Assembly: GCA_930986645.1 (NCBI GenBank)
Contig: CAKNJS010000007.1
Span: forward strand, 1-64,000
Direction: 5' to 3'
Source of the DNA: an uncultured Lachnoclostridium sp.
GTDB lineage: Bacteria > Bacillota > Clostridia > Lachnospirales > Lachnospiraceae
DNA: 64,000 nucleotides
A model generated the notes under the pieces. The model had not been told where the DNA came from. It saw nothing but the letters and a program-made list of their open reading frames with translations, and did no database searches. Position 1 is the stretch's first letter, and every line of letters begins with the position of its first letter. This document shows positions 17,961 to 25,668 of the stretch, piece after piece. The translations under genes and the position numbers were made by a program.

Positions 17961-18818
17961 TCAGCGTTCCCAGCGTCCGGATGCGCCGCATGGAAGTACC
18001 AGCCCTGATTCGGTTACCGGCAGGCCGATTTCCTGTGATTCCACATGCCCGTTCCATGGTTTTAATTCAGTGGCTATCATATAAGTTAACACTGCCGGAG
18101 CAAGCCCGGTTGTATATGAATTGACGAGAAAGAACAGTGCGTCCTTTGAAAGGATTTTTGTACATAATTTAATGAGCGGGTGAATCATATCTTCGATTTT
18201 CCAGATTTCACCTTTCGGACCCCTCCCGTATGACGGAGGATCCATGATGATGGCGTCGTAAGTGTTTCCGCGCCGTATTTCGCGTTCTACGAATTTCACA
18301 CAGTCATCCACAAGCCAGCGGACAGGGGCGTCTTTCAGCCCGGAAGACACAGCGTTTTCCTTTGCCCATGTCACCATCCCCTTTGATGCATCTACGTGTG
18401 TGACCTGAGCGCCTGCAGCAGCTGCGGCAAGAGTAGCGCCGCCTGTGTAGGCAAACAGGTTCAGCACTTTGACTGGACGGCCTGCACGGCGGATTTTCTC
18501 AGAAAACCAGTCCCAGTTTGTTGCCTGTTCGGGAAAGAGGCCGGTATGCTTAAAACTGAACGGCTTCAGATTAAAAGTAAGAGAGCCGTAATGGATCTGC
18601 CACTGTTTGGGCAGGCTGAAGAATTCCCATTCACCGCCGCCTTTTTTGCTGCGGTGGTAATGTCCGTTCATGTGTTTCCATCCTCTGGCATTTCTCGGGG
18701 TATCCCAGATAACCTGGGGATCCGGCCGTACAAGGATATAATCTCCCCAGCGTTCCAGTTTCTCTCCTTTTGAACAGTCAATGACTTCATAATCTTTCCA
18801 GTTGTCAGCTATCCACAT
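17961..18818 (-). CDS. Class I SAM-dependent methyltransferase, RlmI/RlmK-like
   Basis: 285 residues. The SAM-binding motif VLNLFAYTGGATLAAAAAGA lies near residues 118-137, and the catalytic MDPPSYGRG near residue 213 is typical of the PF10672 group of rRNA/oxygenase-like methyltransferases. The PUA domain of RlmI is absent, so the target, probably RNA, is uncertain. Start chosen at the ATG with AGAAAGGAATC upstream. Confidence 0.82.
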   Translation of the reverse strand: MWIADNWKDYEVIDCSKGEKLERWGDYILVRPDPQVIWDTPRNARGWKHMNGHYHRSKKGGGEWEFFSLPKQWQIHYGSLTFNLKPFSFKHTGLFPEQATNWDWFSEKIRRAGRPVKVLNLFAYTGGATLAAAAAGAQVTHVDASKGMVTWAKENAVSSGLKDAPVRWLVDDCVKFVEREIRRGNTYDAIIMDPPSYGRGPKGEIWKIEDMIHPLIKLCTKILSKDALFFLVNSYTTGLAPAVLTYMIATELKPWNGHVESQEIGLPVTESGLVLPCGASGRWER

Positions 18819-19157
18819 AAAATGATTCCTTTCTGAAGCGGCTTCCGCATAAACGGACAGCCAGAGCCATAATATCTGTACCGGCGTAATGCTGCCGGCG
18901 CAGACTGTAATCCTCAGTGATTATAGCATGACAGTTTACAAAGAGCAATGTGAAAACAGAAAAGAGCCAATAGAAATGCAGATGAAGAGGAATACGTACG
19001 AAAGCAAATAAAAGCCACAGAATGTATGTTGGATTGTGTGGAAAAAACAGTGATCTGAAGTGAAAATGCCGTTGATTCGCGTTGACTTAATATATGCTAT
19101 GAAGTATAATTAATTTAATTGCAGGATTAGATAAATCCAGATTGGAGTGAGGTTGAA
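18819..19157. other. Divergent intergenic region before the BMC locus
   Basis: About 340 bases between the minus-strand methyltransferase and the first BMC gene. It contains the near-consensus promoter at 19082-19110 and, at 19031-19041, an 11-base word GGATTGTGTGG that recurs in the second BMC promoter at 20021-20031. I see no gene in it. Confidence 0.5.
19082..19110 (+). promoter_or_regulatory. Promoter 1 of the BMC locus
   Basis: TTGACT (19082-19087), 17-bp spacer, TATAAT (19105-19110), 47 bases before the EutS/PduU-like gene. Confidence 0.75.
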
Positions 19158-19520
19158 ATGGTTCAGGAACATAAGCCGGAACGTATCGTACAGGAACTTG
19201 TTCCCGGCAAAGAAATTACCATCGCCCACCTGATCGCAAGTCCCGATATTACGCTTTATGAGAAGCTCGGTCTTGATCCGAGGGTAGAATACAGCAAGTC
19301 CGCGATCGGCGTGTTGACAATCAGCCCGGCGGAGACGGCTATCATTGCCGGAGATATTGCTATTAAAGCAGCAGGTATTGAGCTTGGATTTGTGGACAGG
19401 TTCAGCGGCACACTGATCGTGACCGGTACGATCTCGGAGACAGAGGCGGCAATCCGGGCAGTCCTCGAATATGTGAAGGATAAGATGGGCTTTTCCGTAT
19501 GCGAGATAACGAGGACGTAA
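19158..19520 (+). CDS. BMC shell protein, EutS/PduU-type
   Basis: 120 residues, a circularly permuted BMC domain: the order begins with the segment (RIVQELVPGKEITIAHLI) that forms the small beta-barrel cap in PduU/EutS, followed by LGVLTISPAETAIIAGDIA and ending in FSVCEITRT. Hexamers of this type sit in the shell facets. It heads the BMC locus with its own promoter and is followed after four bases by the EutP-like gene. Confidence 0.88.
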   Translation: MVQEHKPERIVQELVPGKEITIAHLIASPDITLYEKLGLDPRVEYSKSAIGVLTISPAETAIIAGDIAIKAAGIELGFVDRFSGTLIVTGTISETEAAIRAVLEYVKDKMGFSVCEITRT

Positions 19521-19524
19521 TATA

Positions 19525-19989
19525 ATGAAGAAAATAGTACTGGTAGGCAGGAGCGAATGCGGAAAGACTACACTGACGCAGGCTCTGAAGGGTGAAACAA
19601 TACACTATCACAAGACCCAGTACGTGAACAATTTCGATGTGATCATCGATACTCCCGGTGAATATGCGCAGACCAAGCATCTGGGATACGCACTGGCGCT
19701 GTATACATATGAGGCAGATGTAGTGGGAATGCTTTTGTCGGCAACAGAACCCTATTCCCTATATCCGCCATGCAGTACCTCAATGTGCAATCGGGAAGTG
19801 ATCGGTATCGTCACCAAGATCCACGATGAACGCGCGGATGTTGCGAGGGCGGAAAGGTGGCTTCGTCTTGCAGGATGCAGGAAAATTTTCTATGTGGATT
19901 CCAAGAGTTATGAAGGAATTCCCGAGATACTGGAGTACCTGAAAGAAGACGGAGACGTGCTTCCGTGGGAAAAAGATGAAAACCAATAA
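19525..19989 (+). CDS. EutP/PduV-type small GTPase-like protein
   Basis: 154 residues. P-loop GRSECGKTTL near residue 8, switch/G3 DTPGEY near residue 43 and a degenerate G4 (VTKIHD). Family members associate with microcompartments; PduV has been linked to BMC localisation and EutP to a kinase-like activity. ACGAGGACG precedes the start. Paired with the EutS-like gene as in pdu and eut operons. Confidence 0.86.
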   Translation: MKKIVLVGRSECGKTTLTQALKGETIHYHKTQYVNNFDVIIDTPGEYAQTKHLGYALALYTYEADVVGMLLSATEPYSLYPPCSTSMCNREVIGIVTKIHDERADVARAERWLRLAGCRKIFYVDSKSYEGIPEILEYLKEDGDVLPWEKDENQ

Positions 19990-20008
19990 AAACCAACATT
20001 GAAATGTG

Positions 20009-20037
20009 TTGACGACTGTGGGATTGTGTGGTAATAT
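20009..20037 (+). promoter_or_regulatory. Promoter 2 of the BMC locus
   Basis: TTGACG (20009-20014), 17-bp spacer, TAATAT (20032-20037), upstream of the aldolase gene. The spacer contains GGATTGTGTGG, also found upstream of promoter 1. Confidence 0.75.
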
Positions 20038-20053
20038 TCAAAAAAAAACAACG

Positions 20054-20070
20054 CAAAACAAAATGTTTTG
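20054..20070 (+). promoter_or_regulatory. Candidate operator palindrome upstream of the aldolase gene
   Basis: CAAAACA-AAA-TGTTTTG is a perfect 7-bp inverted repeat just downstream of the predicted start point and upstream of the AAGGAGG site. Its position suits a repressor; the DeoR-family protein at 28586 is the obvious candidate. Confidence 0.5.
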
Positions 20071-20092
20071 TAGGATCCAAGGAGGAGAAGAG

Positions 20093-20908
20093 ATGCAAAA
20101 CGAATACGAAATCAAAAAAGAAATGTGTGAAATCGGTAAACGAGTTTACAATCGTGGAATGGTTGCTGCAAACGATGGTAACTTTTCTGTAAAACTCAAT
20201 GACCATGAGTTTTTATGTACACCGACAGGTGTCAGCAAAGGGTTCATGACACCGGAGTACATCTGCAAAGTTGACGAGAATGGTAATGTCCTTCAGGCAA
20301 ACAAAGGATTCAGACCTTCATCAGAGATCAAGATGCATATGCGTGTATATCAGAAAAGACCGGATGTAAAATCAGTTGTACATGCTCACCCGCTGTACGC
20401 TACAACATTCGCGATCGCAGGCATTCCGCTGACACAGCCGATCATGCCTGAGGCAGTTATCGCACTTGGATGCGTACCGATCGCTCCGTACGGAACACCG
20501 TCTACAATGGAGATTCCGGATGCAGTTGAGCCTTATCTTCAGCACTTTGATGCAGTTCTCCTTGAGAACCACGGCGCGCTGACATATTCTGACAGCCTTC
20601 TTGCTGCATACATGAAGATGGAATCTGTAGAGTTCTATGCACAGCTGTTATGGCAGACAATGCAGATCGGCGGACCGCAGGAGTTCAGCAAAGAGCAGGT
20701 TGAGAGACTGTACGAGATCAGAAGACAGATGGGACTTCCGGGCAAACATCCGGCTAACCTCTGCCCGAACGCACAGGCAGGCAAACCGAGCTGCCATTCA
20801 TGCAGCGGTTCATGCGGAAGTGCAGCAGCTTCTTCTACAGCTGGAAACACAGACGCTGATCTGGTTGCTTCTATTACAAAGAAAGTTATGGAACAGCTTG
20901 GCATGTAG
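20093..20908 (+). CDS. Class II aldolase (fuculose/rhamnulose-1-phosphate type) with encapsulation peptide
   Basis: 271 residues from ATG 20093 (AAGGAGG upstream); the longer open frame starts inside the promoter and is rejected. Aldolase class II/adducin domain over residues 1-205: metal-binding His in VHAHPLYAT and in ENHGALTYS, N-terminal NDGNFSVK. FucA/RhaD-type enzymes cleave the sugar-1-phosphate to DHAP and L-lactaldehyde. A Cys-rich linker (SCHSCSGSCGSAAAS) leads to a C-terminal amphipathic helix ADLVASITKKVMEQLGM, a typical BMC encapsulation peptide. It is therefore probably the entry enzyme of the compartment. The exact sugar is not determinable. Confidence 0.88.
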   Translation: MQNEYEIKKEMCEIGKRVYNRGMVAANDGNFSVKLNDHEFLCTPTGVSKGFMTPEYICKVDENGNVLQANKGFRPSSEIKMHMRVYQKRPDVKSVVHAHPLYATTFAIAGIPLTQPIMPEAVIALGCVPIAPYGTPSTMEIPDAVEPYLQHFDAVLLENHGALTYSDSLLAAYMKMESVEFYAQLLWQTMQIGGPQEFSKEQVERLYEIRRQMGLPGKHPANLCPNAQAGKPSCHSCSGSCGSAAASSTAGNTDADLVASITKKVMEQLGM

Positions 20909-20919
20909 GAGTTCAGCTT

Positions 20920-21441
20920 ATGAATGAACAGGATATTACCAATGCGGTAAAATCCGTGTTGGATCAGATGAAAGGGACAGTACCCGCCGCAGAGAAGCCG
21001 CATGTCTGCAAATGCAAGAAACATCAGATGACACTGGCTCTTGCAAATGCCCTGATTGAAAAGGTAAAGGCAAAAGCTTCAGAGATGGGGGTGGACGTTG
21101 TCATTGCTGTCTCGGACAAGGCCGGAAGGCCGGTAGCCATCCAGTGTATGGACGGCGCATACATAGCTAGTTTCGACATTGCATTAAATAAGACTTATAC
21201 ATCCGCAAGCCTGAAAATGTCTACTGCACAGCTGGCAGAGTTGAGCCAGCCCGGGCAGGATCTTTACGGAATCCAGTTTACGAATAACGGAAAGATCGTG
21301 ATCTTCGGAGGAGGCGAGGTTCTCGAATATGACGGACGTATCGTCGGAGCTCTTGGAGTGAGCGGAGGCTCGGCGGCGGAAGATACAGCTATAGCGGCTT
21401 ACGGGAAAGAAGTTTTTAAGGAGGTATTAGAGTGTCTGTAA
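20920..21441 (+). CDS. GlcG/HbpS-family protein (PduO C-terminal-like) with encapsulation peptide
   Basis: 173 residues. Residues 2-19 (NEQDITNAVKSVLDQMKG) form an amphipathic encapsulation-type helix, then a linker with CKCKK, then a GlcG/HbpS domain (LALANALIEKVKAKASEMGVDVVIAVSDKAG...GALGVSGGSAAEDTAIA). In Salmonella PduO this domain follows a B12 adenosyltransferase; here that enzyme is absent and the domain stands alone. Some members bind heme. Function in the compartment is unknown. Its end overlaps the next gene by 10 bases. Confidence 0.82.
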   Translation: MNEQDITNAVKSVLDQMKGTVPAAEKPHVCKCKKHQMTLALANALIEKVKAKASEMGVDVVIAVSDKAGRPVAIQCMDGAYIASFDIALNKTYTSASLKMSTAQLAELSQPGQDLYGIQFTNNGKIVIFGGGEVLEYDGRIVGALGVSGGSAAEDTAIAAYGKEVFKEVLECL

Positions 21442-22820
21442 ATGAACAGATGGTTCAGGACATCGTACAGGAAGTTATGGCGAAGATGCAGATTGCATCA
21501 GATGTCTCAGGAGACAGAGGTGTCTTTAAAGATATGAACGAGGCAATCGAGGCTGCTAAGAAGTCTCAGAAGATTGTAGCCAGAATGTCACTGGACCACA
21601 GAGAAAAAGTTATCTCCAACATCCGCAAAAAGATTAAGGAGAATGCAGAAATTCTTGCACGCATGGGCGTACAGGAAACCGGCATGGGAAATGTCGGACA
21701 TAAGATCCTGAAACATCAGCTCGTTGCTGAGAAAACTCCGGGAACTGAGGATATCACAACGACAGCATGGTCAGGGGACAGAGGACTTACTCTCATTGAG
21801 ATGGGGCCTTTCGGAGTTATCGGCGCGATCACACCGTGTACGAACCCCAGTGAGACAGTTCTCTGCAATACGATCGGAATGTTTGCAGCAGGAAATACAG
21901 TTGTATTTAACCCGCATCCGGCGGCAATAAAGACATCAATCTACGCGATAAATCTTGTGAACGAGGCATCCGTAGAGGCCGGCGGTCCGGACAACATTGC
22001 ATGCACAGTAGAGCATCCGACGCTTGAGACAAGCAATATCATGATGAAACATCCGGCAATCCAGCTTATCGCTGCAACTGGCGGTCCGGGCGTTGTTACT
22101 GCAGTTCTTTCTTCCGGAAGAAGAGGAATCGGAGCAGGAGCAGGAAACCCGCCGGCTGTTGTCGATGAAACAGCAGATCTGAGAAAGGCAGCTGAAGATA
22201 TCGTAAACGGATGTACATTTGACAACAACCTTCCGTGTATTGCTGAAAAAGAGATCGTTGCAGTTGATTCAGTGGTAGATGAACTGATGAACTATATGAT
22301 CACAGAGCAGGGCTGCTATCTGGCTTCCAAAGAGGAGCAGGACGCACTTACCGCAGTTGTTCTTAAAGATGGAAAACTGAACAGAAAATGTGTGGGACGT
22401 GATGCGAAGACTCTGCTCAGCATGATCGGTGTTACAGTTCCGGACAATATCAGATGTATTACGTTTGAAGGTCCGAAGGAGCATCCGCTGATCACAACGG
22501 AGCTTATGATGCCGATCCTCGGTGTGGTAAGGGCAAAAGACTTTGACGATGCTGTTGAGCAGGCTGTATGGCTTGAACATGGAAACCGCCATTCTGCACA
22601 TATCCACTCAAAGAACATCGACAATATCACAAAATATGCGAAAGCAATTGATACAGCAATCCTCGTAAAGAATGGACCGTCTTATGCGGCACTTGGATTC
22701 GGCGGCGAAGGATTCTGTACATTTACAATTGCCAGCAGAACAGGCGAGGGCCTGACAAGCGCAAGCACATTCACAAAGAAAAGACGCTGCGTAATGACCG
22801 ACAGTCTGTGCATACGTTAA
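21432..22820 (+). CDS. CoA-acylating aldehyde dehydrogenase, PduP/EutE-type
   Basis: 462 residues with a GTG start, chosen because AAGGAGG lies seven bases upstream. N-terminal encapsulation helix NEQMVQDIVQEVMAKM, then the ALDH domain; the catalytic cysteine is in TFDNNLPCIAEKEIV. It converts an aldehyde, CoA and NAD to acyl-CoA and NADH inside the shell. In this locus the aldehyde expected from the aldolase is lactaldehyde, giving lactoyl-CoA; propionaldehyde would need a dehydratase that is not here. Confidence 0.9.
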   Translation: MSVNEQMVQDIVQEVMAKMQIASDVSGDRGVFKDMNEAIEAAKKSQKIVARMSLDHREKVISNIRKKIKENAEILARMGVQETGMGNVGHKILKHQLVAEKTPGTEDITTTAWSGDRGLTLIEMGPFGVIGAITPCTNPSETVLCNTIGMFAAGNTVVFNPHPAAIKTSIYAINLVNEASVEAGGPDNIACTVEHPTLETSNIMMKHPAIQLIAATGGPGVVTAVLSSGRRGIGAGAGNPPAVVDETADLRKAAEDIVNGCTFDNNLPCIAEKEIVAVDSVVDELMNYMITEQGCYLASKEEQDALTAVVLKDGKLNRKCVGRDAKTLLSMIGVTVPDNIRCITFEGPKEHPLITTELMMPILGVVRAKDFDDAVEQAVWLEHGNRHSAHIHSKNIDNITKYAKAIDTAILVKNGPSYAALGFGGEGFCTFTIASRTGEGLTSASTFTKKRRCVMTDSLCIR

Positions 22821-22935
22821 GCCGTGCGCTTACGGCGTGAAATATGTACGCAGGCTTGCCTGCAGATACATATTTTACGGCGGAAGCATATGGCGTATGC
22901 CGACAGCGAGAACAGAAAAAATAGTAGCAGGAGGT
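22820..22935 (+). repeat. Structured intercistronic element, copy 2 (BMC operon)
   Basis: Hairpins in order: GCCGT..ACGGC; AAATATGTA-C-GCAGG-CTTG-CCTGC-AGA-TACATATTT; and GCATATGGCGTATGC. The order, the GCAGGCTTGYCTGC tip and the GCATATGGCG tail match 9535-9720, while the lower stem bases differ in a compensating way. Confidence 0.55.
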
Positions 22936-22942
22936 AAATAAC

Positions 22943-24151
22943 ATGGAAATGAATTCCGCTAATGTGGAAGCCGTCGTAAAACAGGTACTCGAGAGTATGC
23001 TCGACAAGAAGATCCCTTCACAGTCAGCACCGGCAGCAAGCCAGGCTATCCCGAAGACAGCTCATGTAGCTATGCTGACATCACTTGGGCATTATGATAT
23101 TAAAGAATTTCCGATTCCGGAAGTGGGAGACGGAGATATTCTTGTAAAAGTAGAAGGATGCGGTATCTGCGGTACAGACGCACACGAATTCAAAAAAGAC
23201 CCGTTCGGCCTGATCCCGGTGGCACTCGGACATGAGGGAACCGGTGAGATCGTCAAGATGGGTAAAAATGTAAAAGTTGACAGTGCCGGCAAACCGTTGA
23301 AGGTCGGCGACAAAGTTGTTACATGTATGATCTTCAAAGATGACCCGGAGATCGAGATGTTCGACCTGAACAAGAAGAATGTAGGAGGCGCAGATGTTTA
23401 CGGACTTCTTCCGGATGATGACATTCATCTGAACGGATGGTTTTCGGACTACATCTTTATCCGTGAAGGATCTTCCGTATTCAATGTAAGCGATCTCGAC
23501 CTCGACTCAAGAATCCTCATCGAGCCATGTGCAGTTCTCGTACATGCAGTAGAGAGAGCTAAGACAACAGGCATCTTAAGATTCAACAGCAGAGTTGTTG
23601 TACAGGGATGCGGACCGATCGGTCTGATCTGTATCGCAGTTCTCCGCACACTTGGTGTTGAAAATATCGTCGCAGTAGACGGTAATCCGCAGAGACTTGA
23701 GTTTGCTAAGAAAATGGGTGCTGACAAGTCTGTAAACTTTATGGAATACAAAGGAATCGAGGCCCTTTCAGGAGCAGTGAAAGACGCATTTGGCGGACAC
23801 CTTGCAGATTTCGCATTCCAGTGTACCGGATCACCGGCAGCACATTCGAACATCTACAAATTTATCCGCAACGGCGGCGGACTTTGCGAGCTTGGATTCT
23901 TTATCAACGGCGGAGATGCTACGATCAATCCGCATTTTGACCTCTGCTCCAAAGAGATCAATCTGGTCGGCTCATGGGTATATACACTGAGAGATTATGC
24001 AACGACCTTTGATTTCCTGAAGAGAGCACAGGCAATCGGGCTTCCGATGAAGGAACTGATCACTCACAGATTCCCGCTGGAGGAGATCAATGAGGCTCAT
24101 GAAACAAATCTTGCACAGAAAGGCCTTAAGATCGCTATCGTTAATAAATAA
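22943..24151 (+). CDS. Zinc-type (MDR) alcohol dehydrogenase with encapsulation peptide
   Basis: 402 residues. N-terminal helix NSANVEAVVKQVLESMLDKK (residues 4-23) plus an Ala/Pro linker resembles an encapsulation peptide. The catalytic zinc site is visible (GCGICGTDAHE, GHEGTGE, IEPCAVLVHA) and a Rossmann motif VVQGCGPIGLI near residue 220. The usual four-cysteine structural zinc lobe is missing: only one Cys is in that region. Relatives occur in aldolase-containing BMC loci. Probably interconverts an aldehyde or ketone and alcohol with NAD(H), perhaps lactaldehyde/propanediol; inference. Confidence 0.85.
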   Translation: MEMNSANVEAVVKQVLESMLDKKIPSQSAPAASQAIPKTAHVAMLTSLGHYDIKEFPIPEVGDGDILVKVEGCGICGTDAHEFKKDPFGLIPVALGHEGTGEIVKMGKNVKVDSAGKPLKVGDKVVTCMIFKDDPEIEMFDLNKKNVGGADVYGLLPDDDIHLNGWFSDYIFIREGSSVFNVSDLDLDSRILIEPCAVLVHAVERAKTTGILRFNSRVVVQGCGPIGLICIAVLRTLGVENIVAVDGNPQRLEFAKKMGADKSVNFMEYKGIEALSGAVKDAFGGHLADFAFQCTGSPAAHSNIYKFIRNGGGLCELGFFINGGDATINPHFDLCSKEINLVGSWVYTLRDYATTFDFLKRAQAIGLPMKELITHRFPLEEINEAHETNLAQKGLKIAIVNK

Positions 24152-24162
24152 GGTGGATCATT

Positions 24163-24516
24163 ATGGGAGAAGCAGTAGGTATGTTGGAGGTCTTCGGGCT
24201 GGCAACGGCATTTGCGGCGGCTGACGCCGGATGCAAGGCCGGCGATGTATGGCTCGAGAAATTCGACAAAAATAAACCGGCGAATGCAGATGAATTACCT
24301 GTACCGCTGATCGTCATGGTCAAATTCCGTGGAAGCGTATCCGATGTCACGGCAGCGCTTGAAGCGGCAAAGGCGAGAGCCGAAGAGCTTGCGGGCGTTG
24401 TAAACGAATATAAGATCGCAAGACCGACAGAGGATACAGAGAAGATGCTGAAGCTTACCGGATTAGATAAAGGTGAACCACATATCATCAATGAAAAAGA
24501 TATTGAAGAGATTTAG
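24163..24516 (+). CDS. BMC-H shell protein with C-terminal extension
   Basis: 117 residues. One BMC domain (AVGMLEVFGLATAFAAADAGCKAGDVWLEKF) with a longer loop (DKNKPANADELPVPL) than PduA-like proteins and a 25-residue acidic tail. Hexamer-forming facet protein by family. First of four adjacent BMC-H genes. Confidence 0.87.
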   Translation: MGEAVGMLEVFGLATAFAAADAGCKAGDVWLEKFDKNKPANADELPVPLIVMVKFRGSVSDVTAALEAAKARAEELAGVVNEYKIARPTEDTEKMLKLTGLDKGEPHIINEKDIEEI

Positions 24517-24529
24517 GAGGAAATGAACA

Positions 24530-24811
24530 ATGGCAATGGCACAGCAGGCATTAGGAATGGTTGAAACAAGAGGACTTACAGCAGCGATCGAGGCTGCAGA
24601 TGCAATGACAAAGGCAGCAGAGGTTACTCTGATCGGAACAGAGAAGATCGGAAGCGGACTCGTAACAGTTATGGTACGCGGAGACGTAGGAGCTGTTAAA
24701 GCTGCAGTAGAGACAGGCGCAGACGCAGCAGGAAGACTTGGAGAGCTGGTCGCTACACACGTAATCCCGAGACCGCACAACGATGTTGAGAAGATCCTTC
24801 CTACTGTATAG
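24530..24811 (+). CDS. BMC-H shell protein, PduA/PduJ-type
   Basis: 93 residues, a canonical [62 protein letters not shown]. The pore loop is EKIGSGLV. Strong TAGGAGG site. Nearly identical in its core to the product at 25158, suggesting duplication. Expected to be a major shell component. Confidence 0.93.
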   Translation: MAMAQQALGMVETRGLTAAIEAADAMTKAAEVTLIGTEKIGSGLVTVMVRGDVGAVKAAVETGADAAGRLGELVATHVIPRPHNDVEKILPTV

Positions 24812-24859
24812 TCATACTGCTTGCGGGAGGTCCTTACATTAAAGCAAAGGAGCAGTCTC

Positions 24860-25144
24860 ATGGGAAACGCGTATGGATTTTTTGAGATCCCGAGTGTTAC
24901 AGCGGCGGTAGTCGCAGTTGATATTATGTGCAAGACGGCAGATGTGCAGTTTGTCACATGGGAGAAAAAATTGGGCGGACGATTGGTTACGATCATCATC
25001 CGCGGCGATGTATCCGCTGTAAAACAGGCTGTCGAAGCTGCTGAAGCAGGAGGAATTAAAAAGCCTGTGTGCGCTGTTGTGATCCCGAACCCCCATGAGG
25101 AGGTACTCAAGATCGTTAACGGCAGTGCTAACAGAGTAAATTAG
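24860..25144 (+). CDS. BMC-H shell protein, divergent
   Basis: 94 residues from ATG 24860, which follows AAAGGAG; an upstream in-frame start lies in the previous gene's trailer. BMC domain [58 protein letters not shown]. The pore-region loop (EKKLGGRLV) and the FFEIPSV start differ from the two PduA-like paralogues, so it may form a distinct pore, as in EutK/PduK-like or CcmK2-like minor shell proteins. Confidence 0.87.
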   Translation: MGNAYGFFEIPSVTAAVVAVDIMCKTADVQFVTWEKKLGGRLVTIIIRGDVSAVKQAVEAAEAGGIKKPVCAVVIPNPHEEVLKIVNGSANRVN

Positions 25145-25157
25145 GAGGCAGTTTAAG

Positions 25158-25562
25158 ATGGCAGAAGAAAAGAAAACTACAACAGCCAAAGCGCCGGCAA
25201 AAACTGTACGAAGAGTAAGAAAGACGGCGCAGAAGGCGGAAACGGTTCAGGAACAACCTATAATTCAGAAGGAGGAACGAAAAATGTCACAGGAAGCATT
25301 AGGAATGGTTGAAACAAGAGGTCTGGTAGCATCAATTGAAGCAGCAGATACAATGTTAAAAGCTGCAAACGTAGTTCTGGTCGGAACAGAGAAGATCGGA
25401 AGCGGACTTGTAACAGTTATGGTACGCGGTGATGTAGGAGCTGTTAAATCAGCAGTTGAGTCCGGAGCAGAGGCTGCAGGAAGACTTGGCGAATTAGTAG
25501 CTACACACGTAATCCCGAGACCGCACAGCGATGTGGAGAAGATTCTTCCGGTTCTTAAATAA
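25158..25562 (+). CDS. BMC-H shell protein with basic N-terminal extension and internal start
   Basis: 134 residues from ATG 25158 (TTAGGAGG upstream). Residues 1-42 are Lys/Arg/Ala-rich ([19 protein letters not shown]...), followed by a PduA/PduJ-type BMC domain (residues 43-134) almost identical in its core to 24530. An in-frame ATG at 25284 has its own strong site, AGAAGGAGG with 8 bases spacing, so a 92-residue canonical BMC-H can be made from the same gene. Two products from one gene is the likely reading. The basic tail resembles that of the protein at 15179. Confidence 0.88.
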   Translation: MAEEKKTTTAKAPAKTVRRVRKTAQKAETVQEQPIIQKEERKMSQEALGMVETRGLVASIEAADTMLKAANVVLVGTEKIGSGLVTVMVRGDVGAVKSAVESGAEAAGRLGELVATHVIPRPHSDVEKILPVLK

Positions 25563-25613
25563 TCTGGGATTATTGAAAAGTCAGTAATCACGCATTATCG
25601 ACGAATCAACGAT

Positions 25614-25644
25614 GGGAACTGATCAGGAAACTGTATCAGTTCCC
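25614..25644 (+). repeat. Hairpin before pduL
   Basis: GGGAACTGAT and ATCAGTTCCC form a perfect 10-bp stem in the 106-base gap before pduL, without a proper T-run. It could protect or process the upstream shell-gene mRNA. Confidence 0.5.
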
Positions 25645-25668
25645 TGAAAATACAAGGAGAATTGAGAT

